DNA from: Adenophora triphylla var. japonica
Lineage: Eukaryota > Streptophyta > Magnoliopsida > Asterales > Campanulaceae
Direction of reading: 5' to 3'
Assembly (NCBI GenBank): GCA_022495995.1
Contig: JAFEMH010001451.1
Coordinates: 1-64,000, forward strand
DNA: 64,000 nucleotides
A program made the position numbers and the translations under genes. A model generated the notes under the pieces. The model did no database searches. It was not told the DNA's origin and saw nothing but the letters and a program-made list of their open reading frames with translations. Below are positions 11,782-23,535 of this stretch, piece by piece; the first letter of the stretch is position 1, and the number at the start of each line of letters is the position of its first letter.

Positions 11782-13056
11782 GCGATTATTTGTTCACGTT
11801 TACTTAAAACATGTTTTATTAACCTAATCGGTTGGAAAAGATTTCTCTTCTTTTTCGCAAACTACTCTGGATCTGGATCGGTGGGCCCCGTCACTACGTC
11901 CTATAAGCCCCTCGTATTCCACACAGTATTTTGACCTCCCGGGGTGGACGGCCCGGGCGAGGGTCCTATAGGGCAAGCGGGTCCCACCGACCGAAAGAAA
12001 AACGATCCTAAAAGTCGGCGGGTAATCGAGTCTTAACGAGCATTCGATGCAAATTACGGACAAAGGCGACGTCAAAGTCAAGATCATGTCAGGGCTCGAC
12101 AAAAAGTCGGCATGATTTGGACCGATAAATGTCCACAATTGATCTTGACTTGTTGTCGGTTAAGCCGTAATTAGGCATGGAATAATCATTAATCCTTGAT
12201 GACTCGGTGTCAATCTTTGGGAGTCGAGTGTATAATTTGTGCCGATCAGCCGAAGTCAAGGCGCCGGTCAATATCTTGGTCAAAGTCTGCGGCGGAAAAC
12301 CGGCAGAACTTCGGCGATTAGGGTCCCCGAAAGATATTGAGTCGGTGTGCCGACAAAGGCTTGAAAGGAAAGGTCTATACACGAGACGGGGCATGACACG
12401 GACCAAACTAAAAACCAACCGGGTCTCGGACAAAGTGTGTCACGGACAAGTGCATGGTCGACACGAGGCTCCATGGGATGTTTGGGTAGTCCTGTGCTTG
12501 CACCGAGAGGCGTAATAAGACCAAACGGGCCGCGACAAGGATTTCCCGGGTTAGGGACGTAGTGTGCGGTGTAAGGTCACGTGCGCGTAGTGTGCAAGCG
12601 ATCTATCTTCTTTTTCGAGTAAAATAGAAATTTTTTATGTGTCTTAAAAATATGATGCATGATTTTTTTTTTTTGAAAATTTTCTTTTTTTTTGAAAATC
12701 TCTTTTTTTTTTTGAATTTTTTTTTTTGAAATGAGCACATAAGCACATAAGCACGAAAATTCCGACAGTTAGGGACATGATTCCGACAGTCAAAATTTTG
12801 ACTTTTTCCGAGGCGGCCAAAACAACACGAAAATGTGCAAAAATCAACACACACAACAAATGATTTTTTTTTTAAATGCCGGGACGGAAGCTTGACCCTC
12901 AAAAGCTTTTTTTTTTTTTTGAAAACGATGATACCGGTACGTGGGATTGTTAAACCACAATTTATCCCCGACTCGTGTTAGGAGGCAATAACGAGAAGTT
13001 TAATGGTTTCCATCGATATACCAAATATCATTTTTTTTTTAGAAAAAGCTTAAAAA
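11782..13056 (-). other. Untranslated leader of Tat element 1
   Basis: About 1.3 kb between the primer binding site and gag with no long ORF and many poly-T/poly-A tracts (12661-12730, 12906-12921, 13031-13040). Long leaders are normal in Tat/Ogre-type elements. Confidence 0.6.
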
Positions 13057-13074
13057 TCCCCAGCGGAGTCGCCA
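13057..13074 (-). other. Primer binding site, Tat element 1
   Basis: The minus strand reads TGGCGACTCCGCTGGGGA one base after the LTR end. This motif is widespread as the tRNA-complementary site in Tat/Ogre-type elements. It fixes the LTR at 13076-14831 as the 5' LTR of the minus-strand element. Confidence 0.85.
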
Positions 13075-13075
13075 C

Positions 13076-14831
13076 TGTGATGATGTGCCACCAAAATTCG
13101 CGGGAAAATTCGATTTTGCGTTTCTTTGAAAATCAAATAAAACCGAAAAAAGACGGAGTCGCCACGCCATTTTTGTTTTAAGGGCCAAAACTTTGAAAAA
13201 TTCCCGAGATTAGAGATTTGGGTTCGGAGGTCATGTTACACGCCGGGAAGGACGTTAGTGTGCACCCGGAATGCCTCGTAAAACGAGTCTTCCAAGCTGA
13301 AAATTATTTGTGTGTGTGTGTGTATGTGTGTGTTTTGGCCAAAATAAGTTGAAACTCAGAAAAGTAAAAATTGGGAATTCTTTATTAGACTTTGGAAAGA
13401 TCCCATGATTTTTGGTGTGATTTTTGGGTTGAGTTTTGGTACTCAAAAGATTTTTGGAAGTTGGAAACCACTTCTGCCAGAATGAAAAAGGCAGTGGACA
13501 CTTGATTTTGAAATAGATTTAAGGGCTTCAAAAATTCATAATCTGAGAAAACTCAGAGAATGAAAGTTGTTCCAGACACCTTAAATAAGATTTATGTGAA
13601 ATAATTTTCCATTTTGGAGAAGATTTGAGGACCCAAAACCCTCTGGAAATCTCATATATGAGATCTGGACTCCCAGACACTGGTGATCTGACCTTCAAAA
13701 GAAAATTTGGAAAAGGGAGTTTTACTCACGCAAAAAATAAAGTAAAAATATGTCTGTAAATATCTGGATGTTGGCTACAAAAAGTGTTTTGTAGTCAACA
13801 CCGAATTCCAAGTTTATCTGTGTCCAAAAATTTAGACCATGGACTGGGGTCTTAGAAAATTGCTACTGGACAGCAACTTCTCAAGAAGGAAAACATGATT
13901 TTAAAGAGGGTTTGGCATCCATGCTTGTCCCCATTTCCCTAGGTTTTGATTAGTGATCACTTGACATTTTAGTGGTGAATCAACTATATCAAACCATCCT
14001 TGGGGTACATTAGGACTAAGCACTTCATTTGCTTGGGAAGGGGAATTTTATCCTTTGAAAATGAGATTTGATGTATGAAAATGAGTTTTAGGGTTTTGAA
14101 AATGTGTTTTCTTTGCAAGAAAGTAAGAACACTTTGAAAATAATGTTGATCCTTGTAGAAGATCATCCATAGAGATGAACTTCCATGGTGATCTTCTTGG
14201 ATCTAAGACAAGAAGATGAATGAACTACATTTTGTAGCTTGAAAATGCATGCATGGATGAGAGATTTAGGGTAAGAAGAGGGAGGTTATACCTATCTTCT
14301 TTGTGTTTTGGAGTTTTTGGCTTGAGAGTAAGAATGTTTGAGGCTTGAATATAAGAGTGTTTGAGTGAGTGTGATTTTGGTTGAATAGTGGAGAAAAAGG
14401 TGACAATTCTATGGAATTCTCACTGTTTTCTCCCTATTTTCACCAAAGTGCAGTTGAGGAAATGTGTTCTTCTCCTTTATTTTTGAGACTGGAGGGCTCA
14501 ATTTATAGCCCTCTGAAAATGCAAACATGTCCGCGCGGATGGGATCTTCAGCGTGCACTGTTCATTAAATGCTGCTTCAGGCTTTGGACACAAGGAATAT
14601 TTTTCAAAAAAATCAAATTAATGACAGTTTTGTTCCAGCCATTTCTATTTTTGGTTTTTCTTATTTCTTTTGCTTTTTTGATTCCTTTCCTTGGTTTATC
14701 CTTAAATAACAATGCCCACTTTGCCCTTGCTTTGTTAGAAATGTTAGGAATGTTAGGAATTGTTAGGAATGTTATAACTTTCGTTAATTTTCTAACGAAA
14801 ATTCTAACAAGCTCAAATTGGAGCACTTACA
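13076..14831 (-). mobile_element. 5' LTR of Tat element 1
   Basis: On the minus strand it starts TGTAAGTGCTCC (14831) and ends ATCATCACA (13076), immediately before the PBS. A TATA-like GGCTATAAATTG lies at 14499-14510. The LTR interrupts a plus-strand gag whose reading resumes at 14832, so this element inserted into another element. Its 3' LTR is outside the window. A GT microsatellite lies at 13311-13332. The LTR is a diverged relative, in opposite orientation, of the one at 20974-22780. Confidence 0.85.
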
Positions 14832-16960
14832 CCGGGCCACACTCTTCTCAACCTATGAATCAACTATCCTCTCAGCCTCAGTCTGGTATACATTCACAGT
14901 TCGGTCTGGGATAGTCATTTGGGGGAAACAAATTGACTTCAGTCCAATTTGGGCCAGTATGGTTTGCCTCAACGCAGTCGGGGTCAGCTCGGTATGTTGC
15001 AGCAGTTTGGTATGCCTCAGCATTTCGGTACAGATCAGTCAGGGGCTTTTCAATTACATCAGCTTGGTATGACTTCTCAGTTAGGTTTGGGACGGCAGTC
15101 AACTATGAATCAATTTGGAACTTCTCTGCCCCAGCAGTTTGGGATGTCTCAACAGTGACCCAGTTCAAGACAGCCAGTCCCCGACACCGCACAAGTCTCA
15201 CAAGATCCCTTCATAACCGCCTCCATAGGACAGCAAACCCCTAATCCCACTCTTAGTCGTCCAAACTACACCAGGATGCCACCACCAGCCTCCTATGATA
15301 CCACCACCAGAGCCCCTACTCCTTAATCTATGGGTCAACCAGCTCCTCAGCCACAGCCCAGTGGCCCCGTACAGTCCGGCGGGACAAGCCAGTTTGTCGT
15401 CCCTCGGTGGGGACAAAGTCAGTATGAAATGTCCTCTCATGGTTGGGGACACCTTGGAATACCGCAACAACAGTCTGGAATGCCGCCACCACAGTTTGGT
15501 TTAGGACAGCAGTCAGGTGTCCCTCTTCAAAACAATACTGGTCTAGCAGCCCCCAGCGCCTCACTAGCCTCCACAAACCCGTTCCTCACTCAAGGCCTTA
15601 TAGGCCAGCAAGCCCCCATCTCCGTCTCATCTGAATCATTGGGACCACAGTATCCTCCCGGCTATACACCATCACCCCAGCCTGGCATGCAGTTCAACAA
15701 CCAAGGGCCACGACCCGCATTTAAGTTTCCCTATGAGTCTCACCCCGGGAACTCGAGCTACCCAGCCACTTCTGGTTTGCCACCACCCTCCTTGCCCATT
15801 GGGAATCATCAACAGACAGCTGGATTCTATCCTTATGCTCGGGCTCCTACCTACACTCCCCAGGGTAATTTCGTCCAAGGGCAGGTTTACACCTATGCCC
15901 CAGGCCCTGCCATCCTTTCCACCAGTGTACCGCCAATGGTAACCCCTCTCTCCAGCACGATCACTGGCTTGAACACTCTGGCTCCACCACTGGACCCTCA
16001 TCTGGCTTGGTTCATGGAACAACATAAGGAAATGAAAGCACAGGTCACCGAGCTGACATGAAAGAAGGCCGCCCTTTGGCCCACAGATCCCGATTCCATT
16101 GTGCCTCTACCGCACAAGTTCGTGATGCCTAATTTGGAACTGTTTGATGGAACTGCCTGTCCCAAGATCCACCTTAACACCTACACCCTAGCCATGAAAG
16201 CCAAAGGATGCACGAATCAGCAGTTGGCTGATTACTTCAGCCTCTCCTTAAAGTGGAGGTTCTGAAGTGGTTCTTCTGGATGAAACCCGAGTCCAGGGCC
16301 ACTTGGGAACAAATCACCAACGCCTTCACCGAAAATTACAAAGCCAACCTAGAATGGGAGACGAATCGGGTAGACTTGCAAACAACCATGCAATGCCCTG
16401 ATGAGAACATTGGTGACTTTTACAAGCGTTGAAACCTCAAGATGAGTGAGATGGCAATTCCCCCTTCTGATGAAGAACAGTTGGATATTTTCCAAGCCTA
16501 CTTAAAGCCTCATTTGAGAACGTCCCTCAGTAACTTCCCCTATCCAAATCTGCGTGCAATGGTCAGTTTTGGGGCTAAAATTTGACCAAAAGCTAGCCGC
16601 TGCTCATACTTATCGGTACCAAGCTTCTGCCTCTAATCCAGCTCCTGTCCTGCCCAAAAGGCAAGGAAGTAATTAACTATGCGGGCCAAAATTGCAACAA
16701 TGCCACTCCTTTCGTGCCAAGGAAAGGTGATGTGCCCAAGCCGCGGAGTCTAAAGCTTGAAGATTTCGGAATGCCTCTGAGTGAAGTCTTTCAGGGACTT
16801 GTGAAGGAAGGTCTGATCAGACCTTTGGAAAACTATCAGCCCAGGGATCCCAATGTCCCTTTGGACATAACTAAGCAATGTGCTTTCCACTAGTATCATG
16901 GGCACGTTACTAATAATTGCATGAAAAGGGCGATGTGAGAACTGATCGAAAAGGGGTAAG
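14832..16960 (+). pseudogene. Gag of a gag-only gypsy element (TR-GAG-like)
   Basis: The N-terminal part (14832-15330) encodes a Q/G/F-rich repeat (QFGM, QLGM) scattered over frames. The frame 15330-16061 continues it (PPPQFGLGQQSG, then MEQHKEMKAQVTELT). After a stop the capsid-like part follows: KFVMPNLELFDGTACPK, ATWEQITNAFTENYKANLEW, DENIGDFYKR and EEQLDIFQAYLKPHLR. A zinc-knuckle-like remnant (HGHVTNNC) lies near 16900. Several stops and shifts break it, and its N-terminus is cut by the LTR at 14831. No protease, RT, RNase H or integrase follows before the 3' LTR at 20974, so the copy resembles the non-autonomous class with Gag only. Confidence 0.75.
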
Positions 16961-18680
16961 TTTGAGATACCCGAAGGGCCCAACACAACTAACAATCCCT
17001 AAGAACAACCATAGGGTAAATATGATTGAAGCCATAAACAAGCCAAGTGCCACTATGGCTAACAGTTCCCATATGGAAGACACCCTTCAAAGGGAGGATT
17101 TTAGTTGCATATTTGTTATCAAAGATGGGTTTCTTACTTCATGACGTAATGTTGCAACGAATTTGGAGTTACATAAACTTTACCTTGGAGTCCCTCACAT
17201 TGACTGATCGGCTTGGTGCTTCATCAGTATGTCAGTTTTACAGTCAAACCATTAATTGGACCTCTGTCGTGATGCTTTGTCGAACCTGGGGCTTCATCAA
17301 GTCATTAAGAGAAAGCTTCTGTGGCTTTCGTCATGTCATTTGCTCGGAATGGGGGTTTTTCAAGTCACACCTATCTTTCGAAGAAAAGTCTAGTCATCTC
17401 AACAATTATCTTGGAGTTTCAGCTTTAGAACTTGGCATATGGCAACTCCCTGCATCATCAGAGGTTGAGAACTGGGAATCTCCTCATATCAGCATTTCGC
17501 CAAGTCATTCTCCAAATTTATGTCAAGTCACAACTAACCCAAGCGAAAGAGGGTTCATTCATATCAACGTACATTTGATTCTAGAGCCTATCAGCATCAG
17601 CTTCAAATGTCCGAGACTGAAAAGAAATTTCATTCGAGACACGGGGTTCAAATCCAACTTCATCCCAAGATCAAAATTGAGGTCCGCATGATACTGCTGA
17701 CCTACAACAAGACCTCATCAACGACATGCAATTCAGTCCGCGACCAAAGGATATCACCCCACCTGCTTAAAGCTTGTCCCAAATAGTCCACAACACATAC
17801 AAACCCTCTCACCACATGCATCCCCACAAAAATCTCCCCAGGGCTCATGTAGCGTGCAAAACATGAATCAATAGAAAAAACCATAAGCGATTGCGAATCA
17901 TTTTGGTTCTATGCATACATCCATATTGATTTGTCTCTACCCTAGCTAATACAAGGATTCACTTGCAAAAGATCATCGTCTCAGCCAACACGTTTGAAGA
18001 TTTTGAAGATCCCTTCCGCACATCACGCTGTTGATATTGCCAACTCGGCCAGAGTGCCTTTGAGTCCCTCTCTACCAAATTGACACCTTTCCTTTGATTT
18101 TCCTCTTACCAGGTGTTAGATGCCTTTTTAACAAGGACCCTCTCATTTTAAACCTGGTTCTTGCATTTTTCGAACCCAAAGCCTTCCACAGTAAGAAGTC
18201 CCAAGGTGAATACAAGTTCAACAACTTCTACAAGGTCAACGATCACCAGCAAGATGCACACTCAACCGAACTTCTCCTTCAGGTCAAAATACCTCCGGAC
18301 TTGTCCCTATTAGGTTGATCACCCTTCGCACATTAGCACAACCTGAAGGACCTACTTTCATTTTGTGAGATAATTCTCCACGCCCGCTGCCGTTGGGTGA
18401 GATAATTCTCCATGCCTACTTTCGTTTTATGGGATAATTCTTCATGTCTCCCTCTATACGCACGCGAGACCGTCCGCCGTCCCTCAATCTATTTTATGCG
18501 ACCGCCTCCATAGAGCCCCGTGTCTTTAGCTTGCCCTACTTGCTTTGGATGACATCCGATTTCCCCTGCATGTAAACACAGCGCAAGCATATCAATAAAA
18601 TGACAAACATAACACGAACACAAACATAAAAGAGAAAATAAACTCTGTCCCATTTTCGAACACATTTTTTCTTCAAAAAT
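16961..18680 (+). other. Non-coding internal region of the gag-only element
   Basis: No recognised domain. The one long open stretch (17047-17691) has no family similarity that I can see. The imperfect repeat ttatgcaa/gggataattc appears near 18365-18440 (gtgagataattctccacgcc, repeated with changes). Confidence 0.55.
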
Positions 18681-18980
18681 CTCTTATGCAAGAGTCCGTC
18701 CCAAATTTGGCAAATTTGTACCCACTTTATTTTTACAAATCAAGTTTTCATCACAAAAATCTCTTATGCAAGAGTCCGTCCCAAATTCGGCAAATTTGTA
18801 CCCACTTTATTTTTACAAATCAAGTTTTCATCACAAAAATCTCTTATGCAAGAGTCCGTCCCAAATTCGGAAAATTTATACTCACTTTATTTTTACAAAT
18901 TGAGTTTTCATCACAAAAATCTCTTATGCAAGAGTCCGTCCCAAATTCGGCAAATTTGTACCCACTTTATGCAAACTACC
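18681..18980 (+). repeat. Tandem array, 80-bp unit, about 4 copies
   Basis: The block ctcttatgcaagagtccgtc begins at 18681, 18761, 18841 and 18921, giving an exact 80-bp period. Each block starts with a short palindrome (cttatgcaag-like). Copies differ at a few positions, and the last one decays. Confidence 0.92.
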
Positions 18981-19102
18981 CATGTTTTTTCATGAACAAA
19001 TTGCATACTCCTACTACCCATGCTTTTAATTAAACATATGCATCATCAATTCCATATTCCAAAGGCAAAATCAACGTAAGCCCGTCTCCTCCAACAAAAC
19101 TT

Positions 19103-19342
19103 GGCGAGAGCCCGATTCCCTTCAACGACGAAGAACGTCTTCAGCAACCTAGCAAGTCTATAGTGTTGAAACACGACAAAGTACGTCCGCAGCAACCTAG
19201 CAAGTCTATGGTGTTGAAACACGACAAAGTACGTCCTCAACAACCCAGCAAGTCTATGGTGTTGAAACAAGACAAAGTACGTCCGCAGTAACCTAGCAAG
19301 TCTACGGTGTTGAAACACGACAAAGTGCGTCCTTAGCAAAGA
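19103..19342 (+). repeat. Tandem array, 48-bp unit, 4 copies plus a degenerate one
   Basis: The motif agcaagtctatggtgttgaa recurs at 19151, 19199, 19247 and 19295, an exact 48-bp period. The unit also contains cacgacaaagtacgtcc. A degenerate copy precedes it. The period is a multiple of three, so both strands stay open, but no protein is implied. Confidence 0.92.
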
Positions 19343-19531
19343 AGACCATTCCCAGCAGTCTCCGAACTACGACAGACTTGATTCTTCTTAAAGATACGTA
19401 GGTAGCCTACCATAGGTCCAGCCACTTGACTGACACGGTCACTCTTTCCCTGGCAGTCATCGTAAGACCGATTTTTTTCCCCAGCTAAGCGACAAAGTAT
19501 TTCCAACCAAGCAAGTCTGCGGTGATGAAAT

Positions 19532-19885
19532 GCGCCCTCAGGTTTAGACACCTTCAAACAGTCTCCCTCAGGTTTAAACGCCTTCAAATAGTCTCCCTCA
19601 GGTTTAGACACCTTCAAATAGTCTCCCTCAGGTTTGGACACCTTCAAACAGTCTCCCTCTGGTTTAGACACCTTCAAATAGTCTCCCTCAGGTTTGTAAG
19701 CCTTCAAATAGTCTCCCTCAGGTTTAGACGCCTTCAAATAGTCTCCCTCAGGTATAGACGCCTTCAAACAGTCTCCCTCAGGTTTAGACGCCTTCAAATA
19801 GTCTCCCTTAGGTTTAGACACCTTCAAGTAGTCTCCCTCAGGTTTAGACACCTTCAAATAGTCTCCCTCAGGTATAGACGCCTTC
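19532..19885 (+). repeat. Tandem array, 30-bp unit, about 12 copies
   Basis: The unit gtctccctcaggtttagaca plus ccttcaaata repeats with an exact 30-bp period. Because the unit is ten codons long, the plus strand reads a QIVSLRFRRL-like decapeptide and the minus strand an EGDYLKVSKP-like decapeptide. Divergence among copies is low. Confidence 0.93.
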
Positions 19886-20745
19886 GTTAGTCGAGTCCGT
19901 CTTCGGCAACACCTCTGTTAGCCGAGTTACCTTTGGCAATGCCTCCTTTAGTCGAGTCTACCTTCGGCAACTCCTCCGTTAGTCGAGTCTATCTTCGGCA
20001 ATGCCTCCGTTAGTCGAGTCTGTCTTCGGCAAACGCCTCCGTTATTCGAGTCCGTCTTCGGCAAATGCCTTTGTTAGTCGAGTCCGTCTTCGGCAACGCC
20101 TCCGTTAGTCAAGTCGATCTTCGGCAATGCCTCCGTTAGTCGAGTCCATCTTTGGCAATGCCTCTGGTAGTCGAGTCCACCTTCGGTAACGCCTCCGTTA
20201 GTCGAGTCTATCTTCGGCAACACCTCCGTTAGTCGAGTCCGTCTTCGGCAACGCCTCTATTAGTCGAGTCTACCTTCGGCAATGCCTCTGTTAGTCGAGT
20301 CTACCTTCGGTAACTCTTCCGTTAGTTGAGTCTGTCTTCGGCAACGCCTCCGTTAGTCGAGTCTACCTTCGGCAATGCCTCCGTTAGTCGAGTCCGTCTT
20401 AGTCAAACGCCTCTGTTAGTCGAGTTCATCTTCGGCAACGCCTCCGTTAGCCGAGTTACCTTTGGCAGCGCCTCCGTTAGTCGAGTCTACCTTCGATAAA
20501 CACCTCCGTTAGTCGATTATACTTTTGGCAACTCCTCCATTAGTCGAGTCATCTTCGGTAACCCCTCCGTTAGTCGAGCTACCTTCGGCAACGCCTCCGT
20601 TAGTCGAGTCGTCTTCGGCAACACCTCCGTTAGTCGAATCTTTCTTTGACAACGCCTCCGTTAGTCGGTCCATCTTCGGCAACCCCTCCGTTAGTCGAGT
20701 CTACCTTTGGCAATGCCTCCGTTAGTCGAGTCTATCTTCACCAAC
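19886..20745 (+). repeat. Tandem array, about 30-31-bp unit, about 28 copies
   Basis: The unit contains gttagtcgagtctaccttcg followed by gcaacgcctcc. The period drifts between 30 and 31 bp because of small indels, so no frame is kept. It abuts the 30-bp array but has a different sequence. The copy number is estimated from the length. Confidence 0.92.
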
Positions 20746-20960
20746 AAAAATGTGGCGGGAGGTCCATTCGTTTGACCGCTTCTTTCCCCCGCAAGACCTG
20801 AACTACGACCGGCTTGATTCCCACTTGGGATACGTAGGAATCCTTTAAAAGGGTCTAGCCATCCGACCGCCTCGGTCACCTCCTCACCCATCTAGGTAAA
20901 AGTTTGCCAGATTGGGATCCTCACTTTGTCGAAGACCCTACTTCCCCTGGAAGTACCGTC

Positions 20961-20973
20961 GCCGAGGGGCTAC
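20961..20973 (+). other. Polypurine tract of the gag-only element
   Basis: GCCGAGGGGCTAC directly precedes the TG start of the LTR at 20974, the expected place for plus-strand priming. Between 20746 and 20960 there is no gene. Confidence 0.65.
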
Positions 20974-22780
20974 TGTATGTGCCCTAATCTGGGTCGTTAA
21001 TGTTCCATCAGCCCAAATTAATGATTTATAATCATTTAGGGGCATTTTGGACATTATTTAGACAATTTGAATGAGGAAGGACCTTTTAGGAATAAAAATA
21101 TGGCCAAGGACCTCGCTGGAATCCATCATTTCCAAGGAAAATCACCTTTTTGACCAAATAAGAAATAGCCAAAACAGCTTTTCTGCAAACCAGGCACGCC
21201 GACGATCTTATCCTCGTGGATAAGATTGTACCGACGATCTTATCCTCGCAGATAAGATTGCACCCCTGGCAGATTTATAAATTCAGCCTTTCTCCTTCAT
21301 TTTCAACAGCAACAAACACCTTCCCCTACTGTTACTCTGTCGAAATCCCTCCTCAAAACAGCCTTAAACACCCCCACTACTTAAATCCAACACCAAATCC
21401 AACACCAAATTCCACTACCAAATCCTTCCTAAGCCTTGAATCCTTCAAGCCCTAAACAGTCATCCAAGAAATAGGGTAGCCCTTGGTAAACCCTCATCCT
21501 CTCTACTTAAATTTCCTTGATTCATACATTTACTCCATATTTAAATGATGTAACTTGTTTTATTCACTTGTTGCTCATCTCCCTGCCCTCTTTGTCCTAG
21601 GATCCAAGAGGATCTCCATGGAGTTCATCTCCATAGATGATTCTCTACAAGGATTCACATTTTACATTATTTATTTCCCTTGTCCCTTCACATTAACTAG
21701 TCTTTACTTGTTATTTGCTCTAGTTCACTTGACCTAGAAGATGGTCATCTTGGAGTTCATCTCCATGGATGACCACTTCAAATGGTCCATATTTTCTAAT
21801 TTCATGCCTTTTTTACATTTCTAGTCTTTACTTGCTCTCTTGACCTAAATATGGTCATCTTGGAGTCAATCTCCATAGATGATCATTTCAAATGGTCCAC
21901 ATCATTTACTTCCTTGTAAATCCCCCTCCCTAGTCTAAGATGCTCACCTTGGAACCCTTTTCTTGGATAAAATCATCTAGACTCACAAATTAGGTCATAC
22001 AAGATGTATGAGATACACTTGAGTATAGATTTCAAGGATCGTCCTTCTTGTGACCACCTTAGAGATCTTCCTCTAAAGTTGATACATCTTGACCTATTTC
22101 TTGTTTTGTCAAATTTACTTTCATGTCAAATTCCCCTTTCCCCCTAGCAAATGAAATGCTTACAAAGTCCTAACGTACCCCCAGGATGACTTGATTAAGT
22201 GGATTCATCACTTATGACCACTAATCAAAGTATAGGGAAAGAGAGGACAAGCATGGATGCCAAAATCCAAACATCCCCTTTACTTTCTGTCTTTTCAGTT
22301 ACATTTCCAGTTAAGTCCTGTAAATCCAGTTAAATTTCTGGAAATTACAGTGACTGATTAGGAAACTGTAAAAAATATTGACACTGCAGGGTAGTCCGCG
22401 CGGATAAGATTGTCCTACGATCTCATCCACGCGGATGACATTGTCATCTGCAAACAAATTTCCAGTTTCTGTTATTTTTCAGTTTATTCACTATTTTCAA
22501 GTTGTTTTCCAGTTCAGTCCATCGTATTTCTGCTATTTCCAGAAAAATTCTTTAAGTTAAAACCCTTTTTCAAAACACACACACACACACACACCAAAAG
22601 TTTCAAGTGAGGAAGACTTGTCGTACGAGGCATTTCGGGTGAACGCCAAACGTTCTTCCCGGAGTGTAACGTGACCTCCAAACTCATTTCTCTAATTTTG
22701 GTCATTTTTCAAAGTTTTGGTCCTTAAACTGAAAATGGCGTGGCGACTCCGTTGATTTTCAAAAACCGGGCATCATCACA
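20974..22780 (+). mobile_element. 3' LTR of the gag-only element
   Basis: Starts TGTATGTGCC after a polypurine tract and ends CATCATCACA at 22780. Right after it the sequence of an unrelated minus-strand gypsy protease begins, so this element inserted into that gene. A TATA-like TTTATAAATT lies near 21269. It has an AC microsatellite (22576-22593) and shares with the LTR at 13076-14831 the block gcatccatgcttgtcc in opposite orientation. Length is 1807 bp. Confidence 0.87.
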
Positions 22781-23535
22781 GGATATTCACCCCTAACTTC
22801 CACAGTGAGAACACCTTTCATTACTAAGGCTATCATTTCAGTTGAGTGATTTACATCTGCTAAGAGTTTTGCCCCATTCTTAGTCACAAAAAATACTTCC
22901 TTGCTAGTATTGGATTCTTCCATCTTAGGCCCCTCAACATACGGAGTCAAAGTAATCCTTTTTCCTTCCCACATAAACCTGTAAACGTTATCTTTACACA
23001 TATGCACATTATCAATATCAAATTGCCAAGGTCGGCCTAATAAGATATGACATGCATCCATCTCTACCACATCACAAATGACTGTATCAGAATAAGGTCC
23101 AATTGTTAAGGGTACTCGACATCTGTTAGCCACCCTAACTGTCTCCACTTCCTTAATCAAACCAATTTTATATGGTTCAGGATGTTTCTCAATCGGCAAA
23201 TTCAATTGCTCCACTAGTTGCTTAGATATGATATTTTCAGAACTACCTCTATCTATAACAACATTAAAACGTTTATTGAAAATGTGGCACCTGGTACAAA
23301 AGAGCTTGTGGCGCTGAGTATCCTCCTCTTTCTTGGGTGAAAGCAGCAATCGACGCACCACAAATGTAGATGACATATTCTCTTCTTCATATCCCTCATC
23401 AGATTCTCCACCATAAGCCACATCTTCTATATCACTTTCCTTGTTTGTATGCTCCACTAAATTCACCGGCCGCCTATCGGGACAATTATTTGAGTGATGT
23501 CCAGGCTTTCCACATCTATAACACTTGTCTCCCAT
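22781..23535 (-). pseudogene. CCHC zinc knuckle and protease of a chromovirus-like element (truncated)
   Basis: The minus-strand frame starts near MGDKCYRCGKPGHHSNNC, a canonical CX2CX4HX4C Gag zinc knuckle. It continues to the protease: FNVVIDRGSSENIISKQLVE, then CDVVEMDACHILLGRPWQFD. The active-site triplet reads D-R-G where D-S/T-G or D-G-G is usual, so the enzyme is probably inactive. The frame is cut at 22780 by the LTR of the gag-only element; the last codons before the stop at 22759 come from that LTR. RT, RNase H and integrase lie beyond the insertion and are not in the window. Confidence 0.85.

Noticed and set aside
1117..14831. The solo LTR as 3' LTR of Tat element 1
   Set aside because: Its sequence is not that of the 5' LTR at 13076-14831, and it has its own TSD (ATGGC) within the extra ORF. 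The 3' LTR of Tat 1 must lie left of the window.
17047..17691. 214-codon plus-strand frame after the gag-only gag
   Set aside because: No domain or compositional support. It lies in the decayed region where a pol or UTR would be and most likely is open by chance.
19333..19890. Open frames on both strands with decapeptide repeats
   Set aside because: They arise from an exact 30-bp tandem array within the non-coding part of a retrotransposon. No independent coding evidence exists.
19532..20745. CRISPR-like regular repeats
   Set aside because: The units are contiguous with no unique spacers, there is no cas gene, and the setting is a plant retrotransposon.
13076..22780. A single retrotransposon bounded by the LTRs at 13076-14831 and 20974-22780
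   Set aside because: The two LTRs are in opposite orientation and diverged. Each belongs to a different element, as the PBS at 13057 and the purine tract at 20961 show.
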